7,239 nucleotides of DNA, taken from positions 1 to 7,239 of the forward strand of contig QMMS01000225.1 in assembly GCA_003647375.1 (NCBI GenBank), given 5' to 3'. This stretch comes from Deltaproteobacteria bacterium (GTDB lineage Bacteria > Desulfobacterota > Desulfobacteria > Desulfobacterales > B30-G6). Made by a program: the position numbers and the translations under genes. The notes below the pieces were generated by a model. It was not told the DNA's origin. It made no database searches and saw nothing but the letters and a program-made list of their open reading frames with translations. Shown here piece by piece: positions 4,907-7,239 of the stretch. How positions within the stretch are numbered: the first letter of the stretch is position 1; every line of letters begins with the position of its first letter.

Positions 4907-5458
4907 ATGAAAGAATTTAAAGTCGTGGACTTGATGGTGCCACTTTCAGAATATGCAACGGTGTCTGAAGACGCTACACTTTATGAGGCGGTTGTGGAGC
5001 TGGAAAAGGCCCAGGAGGAATTTGATCATACCCGTTATCGGCACAGGGCCATCCTTGTAATGGATCAAGACGGCAAGGTCGTCGGCAAGCTGACTCAGTT
5101 GGATGCCCTTAAAGCCCTTGAGCCCAAATATGATGAAATGCTGGATCGCCGACGATCTCATCATTTGGGATTCACCAAAGAATTTATGAAATCCATGTTG
5201 GTAGATCAGCATCTGTTCGCCAGCCCACTGGAAGACATCTGCCGCAAAGCCGGTGAACAAAATGTTAAAAAACATATGCGCAGACCGTCTGACGGAGAAT
5301 TCATTGAAGAAAATGCAAGCCTGGATGTGGCCATTCATCAGCTTGTCCTGGGAAACCATCAGTCTTTGTTGGTGCTCCGCCAAGGGACTATTTCCGGAAT
5401 ATTGAGACTGACGGATGTGTTTGCTGCGGTGTATCATACGATGCGGGAATGTTTTTAG
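4907..5458 (+). CDS. Double-CBS-domain protein with helical insert
   Basis: A 183-residue protein with two CBS repeats and no catalytic or membrane domain. CBS 1 covers about residues 3-70 (VVDLMVPLSEYATVSEDATL, then HRAILVMDQDGKVVGKLTQLDALKAL). A polar helical linker follows at about 71-120 (YDEMLDRRRSHHLGFTKEFM, then CRKAGEQNV). CBS 2 covers about 121-178 (VKKHMRRPSDGEFIEENASL, then HQSLLVLRQGTISGILRLTDVF). By family such pairs bind AMP, ATP or similar ligands and control a partner; here the adjacent permease is the obvious candidate, and the upstream receiver may act on it too. AGGAGG (4897-4902) lies 4 bases before ATG 4907, a strong site with slightly short spacing. A structured leader candidate precedes it. 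The permease gene starts 63 bases downstream. It is clearly different in length and linker from the CBS protein at 1928-2395. Confidence 0.9.
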   Translation: MKEFKVVDLMVPLSEYATVSEDATLYEAVVELEKAQEEFDHTRYRHRAILVMDQDGKVVGKLTQLDALKALEPKYDEMLDRRRSHHLGFTKEFMKSMLVDQHLFASPLEDICRKAGEQNVKKHMRRPSDGEFIEENASLDVAIHQLVLGNHQSLLVLRQGTISGILRLTDVFAAVYHTMRECF

Positions 5459-5494
5459 AACCTATTTTAAACGGAGATTGAGTTCAGACTGGGC

Positions 5495-5500
5495 TATAAT
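5495..5500 (+). promoter_or_regulatory. Perfect -10 box before the permease gene
   Basis: TATAAT matches the -10 consensus exactly, but no good -35 lies 16-18 bases upstream and there is no extended -10 TG. Transcription would start near 5507, directly at the AAGGAGG ribosome site (5507-5513), giving a minimal leader. It may be a weak or activator-dependent internal promoter that lets the permease be made apart from the CBS gene. Confidence 0.35.
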
Positions 5501-5521
5501 ATTTTAAGGAGGAAGGGCTTG

Positions 5522-7006
5522 ATGAGCGATTCAACGGCCGATCATATGCAACAAAAAAATGTTGACTGGAAAAAAATGATATTTCTTTTTTTGGGTTTGG
5601 GGTTTTTTTGTCTGGTGTATTACTCGCCCGCCTGGCCGGATGCTGTAGATCCCATAGAAAAGCATTTTGAATTGACCCGGGAGGGCAAAGGCGCCATCGC
5701 CGTATTTTTACTGGCTGCGACCTGGTGGGTTTTCGAGGTCGTTCCCATCGGCGTCACCAGTCTGGCCATCGGGGTGCTGCAGGCGATGTTCCTGATCCGT
5801 CCGGCCAGGGATGCCTTTACGGATTTCATGGTGCCTTCGGTTATGTTTATTTTTGCCTCAATCATGATTGGACTGGTGTTTACCAAGACGGGGTTGACCC
5901 GACGCCTGGCGTATAAAATGCTGGTGATTGTGGGTGAAAGGACCAGTATGATTTACCTGGGGTGTTTCGTGGTTACGGCTGCCCTGTCACACATCATGGC
6001 GCACACGGCGGTGGCAGCAACCATTTACCCCCTGCTGGTCTCGATTTATGCGCTCTATGGGGAAGGCGACAAACAAACCAGATTCGGAAAGGGCCTTTTC
6101 ATCGGTATGGCCTATGTGGCCGGTGCAGGGAGTATCGTCACTCTGTTGGGCGCTGCCCGTGGTGCAGTGGCCCTGGGGTTTTACAAGGATATCATGAACG
6201 TGGATATCTCCTTTTTTCAGTTGACCTGGTACATGTTCCCCATCGGCTGGCTCATGACCTTTTTATTGTGGGGATTTTTCATGGTCTTTTTTAAGCCGGA
6301 AAAAGCCACCATTCCTGGTCTGAGGGAAAAGGCCAGGAAACTCAACAAGGAACTGGGCCCCTTGACACGCAATGAAATCACAGCGGCAGTGATCGTGGGG
6401 GCCTGTATTCTGGTTATGGCGGCTAAGCAGTTTCTGCCCGCTTTAGCGCCTATTGACAAAACCGCCATTATTCTGGTTTCCACGATCCTGTTTTTTATTA
6501 CCGGTATTATGGACCTGGACGACCTGGAATCGATTCCCTGGAATATTATTCTGCTCTTTGCCGGCGCCATGAGCATCGGCAACTGCCTCTGGCAAACCGG
6601 TGCTGCCAACTGGATGGCGGTTAACTGGCTAGCCATGTTTCAGGAAGCCAACTGGTTCGTATTTGTCATGAGTATCGCTTTTTTTGTCATGATCATGACA
6701 AACGTCATCATGAATGTCGCGGCCATAGCGATCTCCCTTCCGGTGGCGCTGGTTATCGCACCTTACCTGGGTGTGGCCGGCGAAGTCATTCTGTTTGCTG
6801 CTCTGGTCACGGCGGGAATGCCATTTCTGTTGTTGGTGGGTGCCGCACCCAATGCCATTGCGTATGACTCCAAGCAGTTTACAACTGGAGAATTTTTTCT
6901 TTACGGCATACCGGCCAGTATCATCTTGATGATTGTCACCGGATTTGCAGTATTTGTTCTCTGGCCGCTGATGGGAATGTCGGTGACCTTGCCGCCTGCA
7001 GGCTAA
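5522..7006 (+). CDS. SLC13/DASS-family anion permease
   Basis: A 494-residue inner-membrane protein with a short cytoplasmic N-terminus and a dozen or so hydrophobic segments in two related halves, of usual length for divalent anion:sodium symporters. Family marks include EVVPIGVTSLAIGVLQA (about 72-88), the hairpin segment MAHTAVAATIYPLL (159-172), its second-half counterpart IMNVAAIAISLP (396-407), and GAAPNAIAY (440-448). Members carry dicarboxylates, citrate or sulfate; DASS proteins are among sulfate-uptake candidates in sulfate reducers, but the substrate cannot be read here. The canonical SNT motifs are replaced by AHT (160-162) and MNV (397-399), and the first-half GTxPN is GAARG, so coupling may differ. 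AAGGAGG (5507-5513) lies 8 bases before ATG 5522, so that start is preferred to TTG 5519. It follows the double-CBS gene by 63 bases and is probably co-regulated with it and the receiver gene. Confidence 0.92.
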   Translation: MSDSTADHMQQKNVDWKKMIFLFLGLGFFCLVYYSPAWPDAVDPIEKHFELTREGKGAIAVFLLAATWWVFEVVPIGVTSLAIGVLQAMFLIRPARDAFTDFMVPSVMFIFASIMIGLVFTKTGLTRRLAYKMLVIVGERTSMIYLGCFVVTAALSHIMAHTAVAATIYPLLVSIYALYGEGDKQTRFGKGLFIGMAYVAGAGSIVTLLGAARGAVALGFYKDIMNVDISFFQLTWYMFPIGWLMTFLLWGFFMVFFKPEKATIPGLREKARKLNKELGPLTRNEITAAVIVGACILVMAAKQFLPALAPIDKTAIILVSTILFFITGIMDLDDLESIPWNIILLFAGAMSIGNCLWQTGAANWMAVNWLAMFQEANWFVFVMSIAFFVMIMTNVIMNVAAIAISLPVALVIAPYLGVAGEVILFAALVTAGMPFLLLVGAAPNAIAYDSKQFTTGEFFLYGIPASIILMIVTGFAVFVLWPLMGMSVTLPPAG

Positions 7007-7076
7007 CCCGAACATTTCATGAAGCTTGACGAGTAGTTTGTTGTTTATTACTCCGGCAGTTAAATACCTCAAGGTT

Positions 7077-7166
7077 GTCATTCCTGCGTAGGCAGGAATC
7101 CAGAAAAACACTGGATGCCCCCCGGATAACTACTTGGCGGGGCAGGCTTATCAAGTCCGGCATGAC
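7077..7166. repeat. Palindromic intergenic repeat (REP/MITE-like)
   Basis: The element is bounded by GTCAT (7077-7081) and ATGAC (7162-7166). It contains nested stems: ATTCCTGC/GCAGGAAT (7080-7087, 7092-7099), ATCCAG/CTGGAT (7098-7103, 7111-7116) and TGCCCC/GGGGCA (7116-7121, 7139-7144). The - strand reads FWIPAYAGMT, the familiar spurious peptide from a repeat class widespread in environmental Proteobacteria. It lies about 70 bases after the permease stop, between convergent genes, where such repeats usually occur and where its stems could stop transcription or protect mRNA ends. The 185 bases from 7007 to 7191 hold no gene. Confidence 0.8.
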
Positions 7167-7191
7167 GGGGGTTGTCTATTTAGTTGCCAGG

Positions 7192-7239
7192 TTAATGCAA
7201 GGGCTTGCGGCCTTTCTTTTTCATGAGGTTCTCGTAGAG
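7192..7239 (-). CDS. C-terminal end of a - strand gene (partial)
   Basis: From the right edge the - strand reads LYENLMKKKGRKPLH and then TAA. The basic tail and the position just beyond a repeat that usually separates convergent genes favour a real C-terminus. The family cannot be told from 15 residues. The opposite strand could also open a gene at ATG 7195 (MQGLAAFLFHEVLVE), but only a poor ribosome site precedes it. Confidence 0.4.
   Translation of the reverse strand, partial: LYENLMKKKGRKPLH

Noticed and set aside
6629..7111. Long - strand ORF opposite the permease end
   Set aside because: It starts inside the intergenic repeat (WIPAYAGMT) and then runs antisense to the permease; its His/Lys/Arg/Asp-rich composition is that of a shadow frame.

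Overview
The window looks like chromosomal DNA from a Desulfobacterota (deltaproteobacterial, sulfate-reducer-type) anaerobe. This is an inference from gene content: a SLC13/DASS anion permease beside double-CBS proteins and a receiver-only response regulator, a PIN-PhoH ATPase, a TetR/MaoC acyl-CoA pair, and an intergenic repeat whose minus strand reads 'WIPAYAGMT', typical of repeats scattered through environmental proteobacterial genomes. No rRNA, tRNA, CRISPR array or insertion sequence was recognised.

Layout. 1-123: the last 12 codons of an upstream + strand gene, then an 18-codon ORF with a good ribosome site that stops at once, possibly the start of a lost gene. 116-1242 (-): a TetR-family repressor followed by an unrecognised helical protein. 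1243-1499: divergent control region. A perfect 12+1+12 inverted repeat fills the spacer between the -35 and -10 of the rightward promoter, the classic layout for a repressor operator. 1500-1913 (+): MaoC/PhaJ-type enoyl-CoA hydratase. 1928-2395 (-): a two-CBS-domain protein convergent with it, with its own promoter near 2486-2514. 2615-2702: a phoH leader with a 13-base match to the 16S anti-Shine-Dalgarno region and competing short helices. 2703-4055 (+): PIN-PhoH ATPase. 4270-7006 (+): receiver-only response regulator, a 208-base gap holding a candidate structured leader RNA, a second double-CBS protein, and a SLC13/DASS permease. 7077-7166: a palindromic intergenic repeat, followed by the C-terminal end of a likely - strand gene.

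How the parts may work together. The TetR repressor most likely controls the divergent hydratase in response to an acyl-CoA or fatty-acid-like ligand. The response regulator, CBS protein and permease read as one uptake module: a phosphorylatable receiver without DNA-binding output, an adenine-nucleotide-type sensor and an anion carrier, with a possible RNA element before the CBS gene. The permease has lost the usual form of both SNT sodium/substrate motifs, so its substrate and coupling ion should not be assumed. Part of the interest is that the window has two double-CBS proteins without catalytic domains, one beside the permease and one separate and near phoH.
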